In this document: one piece after another, positions 26,891 to 36,028 of the stretch
Numbering within the stretch: the first letter of the stretch is position 1
Layout of the letters: each line of letters starts with the position of its first letter
Notes under the pieces: model-generated
Seen by the model: the letters and a program-made list of their open reading frames with translations, nothing else
The model's database searches: none
Told to the model about the DNA's origin: nothing
Program-made: the position numbers and the translations under genes
NCBI GenBank assembly: GCA_036504895.1
Contig: DASXUJ010000065.1
Location: 1 to 64,000, forward strand
Direction: 5' to 3'
DNA: 64,000 bases
Source of the DNA: Syntrophorhabdaceae bacterium
Lineage (GTDB): Bacteria; Desulfobacterota; Syntrophorhabdia; Syntrophorhabdales; Syntrophorhabdaceae

Positions 26891-28429
26891 ATGATCCTCA
26901 TCCATCCCCCCATCGTCAAACCGTCCGAGCCCCCTCCGGGCCTGGCCAGGCTCGCAGGTGCATTACTCGCCCACGGGGTCGAATGCCAACTTGTGGACGC
27001 CAACCTGGAAGGCATCCTCTGGCTTCTGGGGCAGGAATGGAAACCGGGAGATACGTGGAGCAATAGGGCGGTCCGTAACAGAGGCAGAAATCTGACAGCC
27101 CTGAGGAAGGGAACAACTTATCTTTCCCCTGACCGCTACAGAAGGGCCGTGAATGACGTAGACCGGGTCCTCAGGCTGGCCGGAGCCCCCGGAATACAGA
27201 TCGGGCTCGGAAATTACCGGCACACGCTCCTCTCCCCGGTTAAGAGCGGGGATTTGATACGGGCTGCGGAAGAAGAGTCCCTCAACCCTTTCTATCCCTA
27301 TTTTCGCGAGAGGCTCGAGAATCTTTTGGAAAAATCCCCATCACAGATCGTCGGCTTCTCCCTCAATTATCTGAGCCAGGCCCTCACTACCTTCGCCATG
27401 GCCGGCTTCCTGAAAAAAAAGTTTCCCGAGAAGAAGATCGTGCTGGGAGGGGGGCTCGTCACCTCATGGATGAGAAGACCGGGGTGGAGTAACCCTTTTA
27501 GAGGCCTGGTCGACTATCTCGTGGCAGGGCCCGGAGAAGAGGCCCTTCTCGCGCTCGCCGGGATCGAACTAAAACCGGACCTCCATTGCATGCCTGAATA
27601 TAGTCTGTTGCCCGTAGACCTTTATCTGGCGCCCGGGCTCATCCTTCCCTACAGCGCGTCCACCGGGTGCTACTGGAGCGGGTGCGCCTTTTGTCCGGAG
27701 AGGGCGGAGGGGAGCCCCTATGATAAGACGCCCGATCCCGTGGCGGCAAAAGATCTTCGCGACCTTACCCGAAAGCTTAAGCCATCTCTGATCCATATAG
27801 TAGATAATGCGTTGAGCCCGTCGCTGATGAAGGGATTGGCCCTCGATCCACCGGGCGCCCCGTGGTATGGCTTTGCCCGGATCACTCCACACCTCACGGA
27901 TCCCGGGTTTTGCGCGGCCCTCAGGAAATCGGGCTGTGTCATGTTGAAGGTGGGATTGGAATCGGGCGACCAGGCCGTCCTCGACGCCATGCACAAGGGC
28001 ACCGATCTCACCGTTTCCTCGGACGCGTTAAAAGCCTTGAAAAAGGCGGGAATCGCCACCTATGTGTATCTCCTTTTCGGGACGCCTACGGAGACGGAGG
28101 AGACGGCAGGGAAGACCCTTTCCTATACCGCCGCCCATGCGGACCTCATCGACTTCCTCAATGTCGCCGTATTCAACCTTCCCGTGAACTCGCAGGAAGC
28201 AGGCGTCTTGGAGACGGTCGATTTCTACGAAGGGGACCTCTCCCTCTATCGCGATTTCACCCATCCCGAAGGGTGGGGAAGAAAGCAGGTGAGGACCTTC
28301 CTCGCGAAGGAATTCAGAAAGAATGCCGCGATTCAGGCCATCATAAGGAGAGACCCTCCCGTATTCACGTCGAACCACGCTGCTTTTTTGTGTGACTTCT
28401 CTTTTGACAACTTCCCTTGCAGGATATAG
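26891..28429 (+). CDS. radical SAM protein with N-terminal B12-binding-like domain
   Basis: 512 residues. The N-terminus (ILIHPPIVKPSEPPPGLARL) resembles the cobalamin-binding domain start of B12-radical SAM enzymes, and FSLNYLSQ and IVLGGGLVTSWM continue that fold. The iron-sulfur motif is C-x4-C-x2-C (TGCYWSGCAFCPE) near residue 260. A SAM-contact segment follows (GCVMLKVGLESGDQAVLDAM), as does YVYLLFGTPTETEE. The substrate is unknown. A CAP-domain lipoprotein gene starts 4 bp after its stop, so the two are co-transcribed. Confidence 0.88.
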   Translation: MILIHPPIVKPSEPPPGLARLAGALLAHGVECQLVDANLEGILWLLGQEWKPGDTWSNRAVRNRGRNLTALRKGTTYLSPDRYRRAVNDVDRVLRLAGAPGIQIGLGNYRHTLLSPVKSGDLIRAAEEESLNPFYPYFRERLENLLEKSPSQIVGFSLNYLSQALTTFAMAGFLKKKFPEKKIVLGGGLVTSWMRRPGWSNPFRGLVDYLVAGPGEEALLALAGIELKPDLHCMPEYSLLPVDLYLAPGLILPYSASTGCYWSGCAFCPERAEGSPYDKTPDPVAAKDLRDLTRKLKPSLIHIVDNALSPSLMKGLALDPPGAPWYGFARITPHLTDPGFCAALRKSGCVMLKVGLESGDQAVLDAMHKGTDLTVSSDALKALKKAGIATYVYLLFGTPTETEETAGKTLSYTAAHADLIDFLNVAVFNLPVNSQEAGVLETVDFYEGDLSLYRDFTHPEGWGRKQVRTFLAKEFRKNAAIQAIIRRDPPVFTSNHAAFLCDFSFDNFPCRI

Positions 28430-28432
28430 AAT

Positions 28433-29080
28433 ATGGTCGCCATGAAAACCGTCATCACCAGATCCCTTGCACTCCTTGTCGCCACCCTTCTGGCGAGCGC
28501 CGCGCTCTGGTCCTGCGCCGGCCCCGTGATGAGAAGCGCGGCCCCCGCCGATAACGGGCTTCCTCTTAATGAAGGCGCACGAAGTGTCACCCTCTCCGAT
28601 ATGGAAAGGGATGTGGTGAGGCAGATCAACGATCTGAGGGCCAATCCAAAAAAACGGGCTGCCGGCCTGAAGGGCGGGGAGGAAACGGAGGAAGCGGCTC
28701 TCTTTCTCAATAAAATAACCCCCCTGCCCCCTCTCAAGGTCTCCCGCGGCCTTTGCCTTGCGGCGCGGGAGCTTCTCATCGATCACGGCCCCAGGGGGCT
28801 CACCGGCCATAAAGGGAGCGACGGCAGCACGTCTTTCGTGCGGATGAACAAGTATGGCCAGTGGGATGGCAAGGCAGGGGAGAACCTCTACTATGGCTAC
28901 GGGGACGCCCACAGGCTGATGCAGGCGGCCCTTACCGAGGGAGGCTCTCAGGGATGGGAGCAGAGGAACAATCTCGTCAGCCCCAATTTTAACGTAATCG
29001 GCATCGCATGCGGTCCCCACCATGTCTATCGGACCATGTGCGTCATCGATTTTGCCGAATCATATCTCGAAATGCCCTGA
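28433..29080 (+). CDS. CAP/SCP-like domain lipoprotein
   Basis: 215 residues. A signal peptide ends in a lipobox-like LWSC near residue 27. The mature part is a CAP-superfamily (cysteine-rich secretory/SCP, YkwD-type) domain: VVRQINDLRANPKK, ARELLIDHGP, GENLYYGYG and FNVIGIACGPH. YkwD-like proteins are extracytoplasmic and of uncertain activity. An ATG at 28442 (MKTVITRS) is an equally good start. It is coupled to the radical SAM gene. Confidence 0.8.
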   Translation: MVAMKTVITRSLALLVATLLASAALWSCAGPVMRSAAPADNGLPLNEGARSVTLSDMERDVVRQINDLRANPKKRAAGLKGGEETEEAALFLNKITPLPPLKVSRGLCLAARELLIDHGPRGLTGHKGSDGSTSFVRMNKYGQWDGKAGENLYYGYGDAHRLMQAALTEGGSQGWEQRNNLVSPNFNVIGIACGPHHVYRTMCVIDFAESYLEMP

Positions 29081-29156
29081 TTAACGGCCCCCGGGAAATA
29101 GGGGAAGGCTGTGAATAAGGAAAGTCTCGCATAAAAAAAGGGGAGGTTTTTTCGGA

Positions 29157-29561
29157 ATGAATGAGGAAGAAATAAAGAAGCGGACCCAGGAGACAGCCAG
29201 GAAGCTCTTCGGTAAAGGCATAAAAATGGACCCTCCTTACGTAATGTGGAAACAGTTCGACAGGGACCTGGCAAATGACCTCTCGAAGCATATTACGGGC
29301 AATCTCTATTCCAGGACCGTCCTCACCCTGCCTGAGAGGCAGATGGCTGCCTGCGCCATGCTCGCGGCCTTAGGCGCGGCGGACGAGCTGAAGCTCCACG
29401 TGAATGCGGCCCTCAATGTGGGCTGCGATCCCAAAAAGCTGGCCGAGGTCTTCTTCCAGCTGGCGCCCTACGGCGGAATGCCCCTGGTCAACAAGGCCCT
29501 GGAAGTCTACAGGGATGTGCTTAAAGAGCGGGGGGAATGGGAGGCATTTCAGGCGCTTTAG
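29157..29561 (+). CDS. carboxymuconolactone decarboxylase family protein
   Basis: 134 residues, alpha-helical AhpD-like fold. DRDLANDLSKHITGNLYSR and LPERQMAACAMLAALGA match the CMD family core, and HVNAALNVGCDPKKLAEVF matches its second half. The catalytic CxxC of peroxidase-type AhpD is absent, so it is closer to PcaC-type proteins. GGGGAGG precedes the ATG by about 9 bp. Its last 4 bp overlap the end of the convergent HIT gene. Confidence 0.88.
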   Translation: MNEEEIKKRTQETARKLFGKGIKMDPPYVMWKQFDRDLANDLSKHITGNLYSRTVLTLPERQMAACAMLAALGAADELKLHVNAALNVGCDPKKLAEVFFQLAPYGGMPLVNKALEVYRDVLKERGEWEAFQAL

Positions 29562-29899
29562 GCCCTTTCGCGGTCCCAGCCTCCGATTAGGTGGAGGTGA
29601 AGATGGAAAATCACCTGCCCCGCGCCGCGCTCGACATTAAAAAGCAGCTTATAGCCGGAGCGTGAAATATGGAATCGCTCCGCCAGTTCCCGGGCTTTCA
29701 TGACCAGGGTGGAGACGACGGCCCAGTCTGAATCGGCAAGATCGTTGATGCTCCTGATGTGCTTCCGGGGCACCAGGAGAAGGTGGACCGGCGCGTGGGG
29801 AAACCTGTCCTTGAAGGCCACGATCGTATCATCTTCATAGACGATCTCGGCAGGCCTCTCTTTCCGTACGATCCGGCAGAAAATGCACTCTTCTTCCAT
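29558..29899 (-). CDS. HIT family nucleotide-binding protein
   Basis: 113 residues, full length for the Hint branch. N-terminal ECIFCRIVRKERPAEIVYED carries the Cys pair, followed by HLLLVPRKHI. The histidine triad is HLHLHL, in VIFHLHLHLIGGW. Such proteins hydrolyse adenosine phosphoramidates or similar nucleotides in the cytoplasm. It is a single gene on the minus strand. Confidence 0.95.
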   Translation of the reverse strand: MEEECIFCRIVRKERPAEIVYEDDTIVAFKDRFPHAPVHLLLVPRKHIRSINDLADSDWAVVSTLVMKARELAERFHISRSGYKLLFNVERGAGQVIFHLHLHLIGGWDRERA

Positions 29900-30019
29900 T
29901 GTACTAAGCTAATCAGAGGGCAAGGCGGTTTTCAAGGCACCTTATTGAAGAGAAGGATAAGAGATATTCTCCGTTGCGGACTGCTCCGCGGAGTTATTCC
30001 ATTCCAGAAGGAGAGACGT

Positions 30020-30367
30020 ATGAAGATCACGGACCTTACAAAAGTTGAAAAGAAAAAAATGGAGCTGGAGGGAGCCGACAAGGTCTTCAAACAGGTCCCT
30101 ATCGGAAAGGATGACGGCACTCCCCTGATGTCGCTCAGGGTCTTCACCTTCGAACCGGGAGGGCACACGCCCTATCATACCCATCCCTTCGAACACGTAA
30201 ATTACATCATAGAGGGAAGCGGCGTCCTGGTCACCGGGAGTGGAGAAGAGAGACCAGTGAAGAAGGGAGATTTCGTCCTGGTCCTCCCTCACGAGAAACA
30301 CCAATACCGGAATACTTCGGACGGATCGATGGTAATGATATGCGGCGCTCCGAAAGAGTATGAGTAA
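30020..30367 (+). CDS. cupin domain protein
   Basis: 115 residues, one cupin-2 barrel. Metal-binding residues are in GGHTPYHTHPFEHVNYIIEG (motif 1) and the motif 2 region KKGDFVLVLPHEKHQYRN. The ATG at 30020 is chosen because AGAAGGAGAG lies just upstream; the longer open frame overlaps the HIT gene antisense. It may be a metal-dependent isomerase, dioxygenase or sensor. Confidence 0.88.
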   Translation: MKITDLTKVEKKKMELEGADKVFKQVPIGKDDGTPLMSLRVFTFEPGGHTPYHTHPFEHVNYIIEGSGVLVTGSGEERPVKKGDFVLVLPHEKHQYRNTSDGSMVMICGAPKEYE

Positions 30368-30439
30368 TTGGATCTCCATCAGTAGACTGCACGGAGTGTA
30401 GCCTCGCGTTGAGGGCAGCCTTGTCCCGTTTGCCCTTTA

Positions 30440-30913
30440 TTACTGCCTATATGCCTGCTCCAATGTTCGAATATCGATTTTTTCCATCTTCAGCATTGCC
30501 CGCATGACCCTGTGTACCTTTTCTTTGTCTTCATCGGCTAGCATTTCCATCAGAACCTCCGGTACCACCTGCCAGGAGATCCCGAATTTGTCTCTGTTGA
30601 TCCAGCCGCACTGGCCTTTTTCTCCCCCTTCCGATAATTTTTCCCAGTAATAATCTACTTCGGCCTGCGTTTCGCAGTATATGACAAATGATATGGCGGG
30701 AGAGAACCGGAAGACCGGACCGCCGTTGAGGGCCACAAAATCCTGGCCGTTGAGAGTGAAGCTCAGCATCATTACCGCTCCTTGAGGACCGGGACCCGCC
30801 TCGCCGTAGCGGGTGATGCGATCGAGTTTCGAATTTTTGAAGACGGAGGTATAGAATTTCACCGCCTCCTCGGCATTGTCATCGAACCATAAGAAGGGTG
30901 AGATCTTTTGCAT
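30440..30913 (-). CDS. VOC family protein (PhnB-like)
   Basis: 157 residues from the ATG at 30913. ISPFLWFDDNAEEAVKFYTSVF is the conserved start of the PhnB/3-demethylubiquinone methyltransferase-like VOC group, with VALNGGPVF and CGWINRDKFGISWQVVPEVL further on. The biochemical role of this group is largely undefined. The 78 bp of open frame upstream is not conserved-looking. Confidence 0.9.
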   Translation of the reverse strand: MQKISPFLWFDDNAEEAVKFYTSVFKNSKLDRITRYGEAGPGPQGAVMMLSFTLNGQDFVALNGGPVFRFSPAISFVIYCETQAEVDYYWEKLSEGGEKGQCGWINRDKFGISWQVVPEVLMEMLADEDKEKVHRVMRAMLKMEKIDIRTLEQAYRQ

Positions 30914-31118
30914 GATGGCTGTCCCCGTAATTTGTAATTTGTCGATAAATGGAATGTAAGAAGGCGATGGGCATCGCGCAAGCCCGGCCAAAAGAAAATG
31001 GTCGCGCCATTTTTTTGATTGGCAACGCCTCAGGCACCTAATTAAAATTATGATTCAATAGGGGATTGTCTTCGATAGGACGGGTTATTGAAAAGAGGGT
31101 TGCCTGCCTCCGGTCCGA

Positions 31119-31889
31119 TCACGTCAAGCTGCCCAGAAGATCCCGGGCTTCATTACTGCCGAGTTTGACGGCCTTTCTCAGGTCTTTTACCGCGGCAAGG
31201 TGGTCGCCCTTTTTTTTGAGTATCCTGCCGCGGCAAAAATACGCCTCCGCCAGGTCCGGGCTCAGGGCTATGGCCAGGGTAAAGTCCTTTATCCCTTCTT
31301 CTTCGTCTCCGCGACTGCAATAGGCCTTTCCTCTGTTTACGTATGGCTGGGCCTGATCCGGTCTCATACCGATAAATTTCGTATAGTCCGCGATCGCGTC
31401 GTCATGGGCGCCGAGGGCTTCACGGGCATCCCCTCGTATTACATAGGCCCAATCGAAATCCGGCTTCAGATTCATAAGCCTGGTGTAGTCATGTATCGCC
31501 TGCAGGTACTCGCCCTTTTTCATCGAGACCATGCCCCGCTTACCGTAGGCCGCGGCATCGCCGGGCTTGAGACGTATAATGGCGGTATAATCGGCGATCT
31601 CTTTCTCGTAGTCCTGAAGGCTCCCGTAGGCGCTCGCCCGGTAGGCATAGAAATCGGCGCACTCCGGCTTCAATTCTATGGCCCTGGAATAATAGGCGAC
31701 CGCTTCTTCATAATGTCCATTTTTTCTGAACGTGTCGCCGAGATTGATAAATGCCTCCACGTACTCCGGATCGAATTCTATGGCGCGTAAATAATTGACG
31801 ATGGCCTGCGCATAATTTCCAAGCTTACGGCAGTTGTCGCCCCTTTTGTTGTAAGCCAATGCAAATTCTGAGCTTTTTACCTTTGCCAT
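31119..31889 (-). CDS. TPR-repeat protein
   Basis: 256 residues made almost entirely of seven tandem tetratricopeptide repeats, each about 34 residues with the pattern AYxNRGxxxxxxGxYxxAIxDYxxAIxLxP. No signal peptide or catalytic domain is present, so it is a cytoplasmic scaffold. It is divergent from the PIF1-like helicase gene and shares a short promoter region with it. Confidence 0.92.
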   Translation of the reverse strand: MAKVKSSEFALAYNKRGDNCRKLGNYAQAIVNYLRAIEFDPEYVEAFINLGDTFRKNGHYEEAVAYYSRAIELKPECADFYAYRASAYGSLQDYEKEIADYTAIIRLKPGDAAAYGKRGMVSMKKGEYLQAIHDYTRLMNLKPDFDWAYVIRGDAREALGAHDDAIADYTKFIGMRPDQAQPYVNRGKAYCSRGDEEEGIKDFTLAIALSPDLAEAYFCRGRILKKKGDHLAAVKDLRKAVKLGSNEARDLLGSLT

Positions 31890-31975
31890 AGCATCAATTT
31901 TACAGGGTGACGGCAGAAAAAATCCAGTGCAAATTTCGGTTTTTATCTCACAAAGCAGTGTATAATTGTCCTTAC

Positions 31976-33544
31976 GTGAAAAAACAGGCGCCCATCGAGA
32001 TAAACCCGGGATTCCAACGTGCCTTGAGCGCGATGGAAGAATCGGCCCGGCATGTCTTCATTACAGGCAGGGCGGGCACGGGAAAATCGACACTTCTCGA
32101 CTGCTTCCGCAGTTCCACCCGCAAACAGGTGGTGGTCCTTGCCCCGACGGGCGTGGCGGCCCTCAATGTGCAGGGCCAGACCATACATTCCTTTTTCGGG
32201 TTCAAACCGGGCATCACCCCCGATAAGGTGAAGAAGGTCCCTGACTGGCAAGCCGATATCTTCAAGGGTCTCGACACTATTATTATCGATGAGGTCTCCA
32301 TGGTGCGCGCGGACCTCCTCGATTGCGTGGAGAAATTCCTCCGCCTCAACGGGCCGCGCCATAACGATTGGTTCGGGGGCATCCAGATGATCTTCATAGG
32401 GGACCTCTACCAGCTCCCTCCCGTGGTGAGCACCGGGGAAAGGGAGATATTCACCCACCGCTACGAGACCCCTTATTTTTTCTCGTCCCTCGTCTTTAAG
32501 GAGCCGGGCTTTGAGATGGAGTTCATCGAGCTTACCACCGTCTACCGCCAGACTGAGCCGGAATTCATCGACCTTCTCTCCGCCATCAGGAACAGGTCCT
32601 GCACGGAACGCGACCTCGAGAAGCTGAACGAGCGCTGGGCGCCTGGATTTGTTCCGCCCGAGCATGAATTCTACATCACCCTCACCAGTACCAACGACCT
32701 GGCCCACACGAGAAACCTCGAAAAGCTCCAATCTCTCCCCGGGACCCCGCTGCGCTACGAATGCACGGTGAGCGGCTCGATAGACCAGTCGAGTCTGCCC
32801 ACCGAAGAGACCCTTGTGCTCAAAAAAGGCGCCCAGGTCATGCTGGTCAATAACGACAAGGGCGGCCAATGGGTAAACGGCTCTATCGGGCGGATCAGGT
32901 CCATCGAAAAAGGGCCCGAGGTCGACGACGTTCTCATCGTCGCCCTCAATGACGGAGTCGTCGCAGAGGTGATCCCCCATACGTGGGAGCTTTTCGAGTA
33001 TGAATATGACAGGGCGACGAAGCGCATATCGACGAGGAAGACCGGCGCCTTTACCCAGTATCCCGTCCGCCTCGCGTGGGCCGTGACCATCCATAAAAGC
33101 CAGGGAAAGACCTTCGACAGGGTGGTGATAGATATAGGACGGGGCGCCTTCGCCCACGGCCAGGTCTATGTCGCGCTCAGCCGGTGCACGAGCTTTGGCG
33201 GCATCACCCTCCTTAAGAAGATCACCAAAGGCCATATCAGGATGGACTGGCGGGTGGCGGCCTTTCTCACCCAATTCCAGTACGAGAAGGCGCTGCAGAG
33301 GGTCGGATACGATGAAAGAAGGCGGATCATAGAGGATGCCATGAAGCGTGGGGTAGGCCTTGAAATTCTCTACCTCAAGCCTGATGACACCAAATCGCTT
33401 CGTACCATAGTGCCCCTCTCGATCGAGCAGATGGAGTTCAAAGGCAAGACCTTCGAGGGGTTGAGGGCCTACTGCCGGCTGAGAAAGAGCGAGCGATCCT
33501 TCAGGATCGACAGAATTCTCGAAATCACCTATGGGGTGGGCTAG
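31976..33544 (+). CDS. PIF1-like SF1 helicase / AAA ATPase
   Basis: 522 residues from the GTG at 31976. Walker A is ITGRAGTGKST (29-39), Walker B is IIIDEVSMVRADLLD, and the sensor block is QMIFIGDLYQLPPV. The C-terminal UvrD_C-2-like domain has VTIHKSQGKTFDRVVID and YVALSRC. It is related to PIF1/RecD2 5'-3' helicases. The frame stays open to 31907, but that part does not look coding. TATAAT at 31961-31966 lies 9 bp before the GTG and no Shine-Dalgarno is present, so the transcript may be nearly leaderless. Confidence 0.9.
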   Translation: MKKQAPIEINPGFQRALSAMEESARHVFITGRAGTGKSTLLDCFRSSTRKQVVVLAPTGVAALNVQGQTIHSFFGFKPGITPDKVKKVPDWQADIFKGLDTIIIDEVSMVRADLLDCVEKFLRLNGPRHNDWFGGIQMIFIGDLYQLPPVVSTGEREIFTHRYETPYFFSSLVFKEPGFEMEFIELTTVYRQTEPEFIDLLSAIRNRSCTERDLEKLNERWAPGFVPPEHEFYITLTSTNDLAHTRNLEKLQSLPGTPLRYECTVSGSIDQSSLPTEETLVLKKGAQVMLVNNDKGGQWVNGSIGRIRSIEKGPEVDDVLIVALNDGVVAEVIPHTWELFEYEYDRATKRISTRKTGAFTQYPVRLAWAVTIHKSQGKTFDRVVIDIGRGAFAHGQVYVALSRCTSFGGITLLKKITKGHIRMDWRVAAFLTQFQYEKALQRVGYDERRRIIEDAMKRGVGLEILYLKPDDTKSLRTIVPLSIEQMEFKGKTFEGLRAYCRLRKSERSFRIDRILEITYGVG

Positions 33545-33685
33545 GAGGGTCGCACGCTCCCCCTTATGAGGAGACGGGCAGATGAAAAGTATATAAATTT
33601 AAAGTCTCATTTTCATTTTTCCGGAGATATGATATTGTATGGCTCAGGGGGGAATTTCGGATTGATTGCCCAGTTTCACCACGAT

Positions 33686-34327
33686 ATGGAATGTCCTAAA
33701 TGCAGAAGTGAAGAGATAACGCGCTCCCATCGGATTCGGGGAGAGCGGCTCATTCTGTTTCTTACCGCCTCCTTGCCTTATCGGTGCGCAAACTGCCGTC
33801 ACCGGTTCCTGGTCCGGGACCGCCGTCTTATGGCCGAGCTTTATGCCGTATGGGGCGTGGTATTTCTTGCGGTGATCGGGATTGTATTCTATTTTTCTTA
33901 TCGAGGGGACAGTAAGGGAGATGTGGTCTCTGCCCGGGCTCCCGCTAAATCGATAACCGCCTCCATCTTAATGGAAGCTCTGCCCCAGCCTGTCACGCCA
34001 AAAGATTCAAAGGCCCCCCCGGACGCGTCACCGCCAAAGGGAAAAGATAACCCGCCCGCGGCAGTCATACAATTAGGCTCCCGCGCAAAGTTCGGCGTCA
34101 AATGGAATGAGGTGGAGGGGGGCTTGAAAATAGTCCAGGTAAAGGCGGGGCCTCTCAAGAACGCAGGGCTCAGGAAGGACGATCTCATTGCCGCAATAGA
34201 CGGTGAAACCGCAACCGACGAAAGGCTGCTCAAAGCCAGGGACAATATCGTATCGGGCGCCACGGAGGGCGCAAAACTCATCGTGTTGAGAGATAAGGAG
34301 AGGCTCTATTTCGAGCTTAGAAAATAG
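33686..34327 (+). CDS. zinc-ribbon, transmembrane, PDZ-domain protein
   Basis: 213 residues from the ATG at 33686. An N-terminal zinc ribbon (CPKC and CANC pairs) is followed by one transmembrane helix (residues 53-72). A Pro/Ala/Lys-rich linker leads to a PDZ-like domain (GLKIVQVKAGPLKNAGLRKD, DLIAAIDGE). The zinc ribbon would face the cytoplasm and the PDZ the periplasm. Upstream in-frame ATGs exist at 33566 and 33629, but the zinc-ribbon family normally begins with M-x-C-P-x-C. The function is unknown. Confidence 0.75.
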   Translation: MECPKCRSEEITRSHRIRGERLILFLTASLPYRCANCRHRFLVRDRRLMAELYAVWGVVFLAVIGIVFYFSYRGDSKGDVVSARAPAKSITASILMEALPQPVTPKDSKAPPDASPPKGKDNPPAAVIQLGSRAKFGVKWNEVEGGLKIVQVKAGPLKNAGLRKDDLIAAIDGETATDERLLKARDNIVSGATEGAKLIVLRDKERLYFELRK

Positions 34328-34450
34328 CTCCTGTGGGTATATGCTTTTTCTCCGGCAAAGGCCGATCCTTCGCCCGGCCGATGTGATTTTTCGCAACCAT
34401 GATTATAATGCAAGAGAAGAGAATATTTTCTATTTTGAGGGGAGGAGTGG

Positions 34451-35035
34451 ATGAAGCGATACGTCATGTCTGTTCTTATTCTGGCGGTCATACTCACCGC
34501 ATCGGGCTGCGGCTATAACGTGATGCAGGCAAACGAAGAAGCGGTCAAAGCCGCATGGGGCAACGTCGAGGCTGCATACCAGCGGCGGGCGGACCTCATT
34601 CCTAATCTCGTAGAGGTAGTAAAAGCCTATGCCAAACACGAGAAGGAGACCCTTCAGGCAGTCACCGAAGCTCGGGCCCGGGTAGGCAGTATCCAGGTGT
34701 CGAAAGATATGCTCGACGACCCTAAGGCCGTCGCACAATTCCAGCAAGCCCAGGGCGCCATGAGCAGCGCCCTTTCGAGGCTCATGGTGGTAGTGGAGAA
34801 ATATCCCGACCTCAAGGCGAACCAGAATTTCCGGGACCTTCAACATCAGCTCGAAGGCACGGAAAACAGGATTAATGTGGCCCGTGTCCGCTATAATGAA
34901 GCGGTGCAACAGTTCAATGTCTCCATAAGAACCTTTCCGAACAGCCTCACCAACAGCATGCTCCTTCACCTGAAGCCGAAAGAATCATTCAAGGCCGAAG
35001 CGGGAGCCGAAAAGGCGCCCCGGGTGAAATTCTAG
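34451..35035 (+). CDS. LemA family lipoprotein
   Basis: 194 residues. A lipobox TASGC near residue 19 replaces the usual uncleaved N-terminal helix. The LemA core is [33 protein letters not shown] and NPxFRDLQ-like [20 protein letters not shown]. It is first in a LemA-TPM-TPM operon, 9 bp before the next gene. GGGGAGGAG precedes the ATG. LemA proteins are often encoded with TPM proteins; their function is not well defined. Confidence 0.95.
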   Translation: MKRYVMSVLILAVILTASGCGYNVMQANEEAVKAAWGNVEAAYQRRADLIPNLVEVVKAYAKHEKETLQAVTEARARVGSIQVSKDMLDDPKAVAQFQQAQGAMSSALSRLMVVVEKYPDLKANQNFRDLQHQLEGTENRINVARVRYNEAVQQFNVSIRTFPNSLTNSMLLHLKPKESFKAEAGAEKAPRVKF

Positions 35036-35044
35036 TCTTTTCCC

Positions 35045-36028
35045 ATGGGCACGCTACCGGAGGGTACACGGGAGAACGCTTCCAGGAGAGGAGCCATCGC
35101 GTTCCTCATCCTGTCTTTTTTCTTCTTCTTTCTCCTCTTCAATAGCTCCCTTCACCTCTCCACCTCTTCTTCTGCCTTTATCTCTCGCAGCTCGGCCTTT
35201 GCTCCGGCTCATGCCCTCGATGTGCCGCCTTTAAAAGGGTACGTGAACGACTACGGGGGCATGATATCGAAACCGGCGCAGACGAAAATTGAATCGGAGC
35301 TCAAGGCCTTCGAGCAGTCCGATTCGACCCAGGTCTTCATCCTCACCATTCCGAGCCTCCAGGGGGAGGCGCTCGAAGATTATTCCATCAAAGTGGTGGA
35401 ACAATGGAAGATCGGGCAGAAAGGGAAAGACAACGGCGTACTGCTCCTCGTGGCGAACCAGGACAGGAAGATCCGGGTAGAGGTAGGACGAGGCCTGGAA
35501 GGGAAACTCACGGACCTCACCGCGGGTCAGATCGTGGACCTCGTCATAAAACCCCGGTTCAAGAGGGGCGACTTTGACGGGGGCTTTATCGCGGGCGTCT
35601 CCGCAATCGTGGACGCAAGCCGTGGAGAATTTAAAGCCGAGAGGCCGAAGCCCGGAAAAAAAGGTGTATCCTTTTCCGCCTTCATCACGTTCCTGATCCT
35701 GGGAGGGGCCTTTCTCCTCTTCATGGGCGGTATCTCAAAAATCCTCGGTGGCTTGGGCGGTGCGGTCGGTTTGCCGGCCCTCGTAAATTTCGCACTCTTT
35801 CCCGTGGGTTTAATACCCATGGTTCTCCTTGGTGTTGTGGGGCTCGGTATCGGTCTGGTACTGCCCCTTCTTTTTTCCGGAAGGGGTCCCGGGGGAGGAT
35901 GGTTCTTCTGGGGCGGAGGCTTTGGAGGAGGAGGCGGCGGCGGAGATAGCGGCGGCTTTGGCGGCGGGGGCTTCGGAGGAGGCGGCGGCGGTGACTTTGG
36001 AGGCGGCGGCGCTTCGGGGGACTGGTAA
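35045..36028 (+). CDS. TPM-domain membrane protein with Gly-rich C-terminus (YgcG-like)
   Basis: 327 residues. A signal anchor (about 18-40) leads to a TPM domain (VNDYGGMISKPAQTKIESEL, VFILTIPSL, GVLLLVANQDRKIRVEVG). Two transmembrane helices follow (about 217-235 and 245-275), and a glycine-rich tail of about 45 residues ends in the GGGGASGDW-type terminus usual for this family. It lies between LemA and a second TPM gene, whose ATG overlaps its stop by 1 bp (TAATG). Confidence 0.93.
   Translation: MGTLPEGTRENASRRGAIAFLILSFFFFFLLFNSSLHLSTSSSAFISRSSAFAPAHALDVPPLKGYVNDYGGMISKPAQTKIESELKAFEQSDSTQVFILTIPSLQGEALEDYSIKVVEQWKIGQKGKDNGVLLLVANQDRKIRVEVGRGLEGKLTDLTAGQIVDLVIKPRFKRGDFDGGFIAGVSAIVDASRGEFKAERPKPGKKGVSFSAFITFLILGGAFLLFMGGISKILGGLGGAVGLPALVNFALFPVGLIPMVLLGVVGLGIGLVLPLLFSGRGPGGGWFFWGGGFGGGGGGGDSGGFGGGGFGGGGGGDFGGGGASGDW

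Noticed and set aside
33566-33685. N-terminal extension of the zinc-ribbon/PDZ protein
   Set aside because: The 40 extra residues lack conserved features; family members begin at the CPKC motif.
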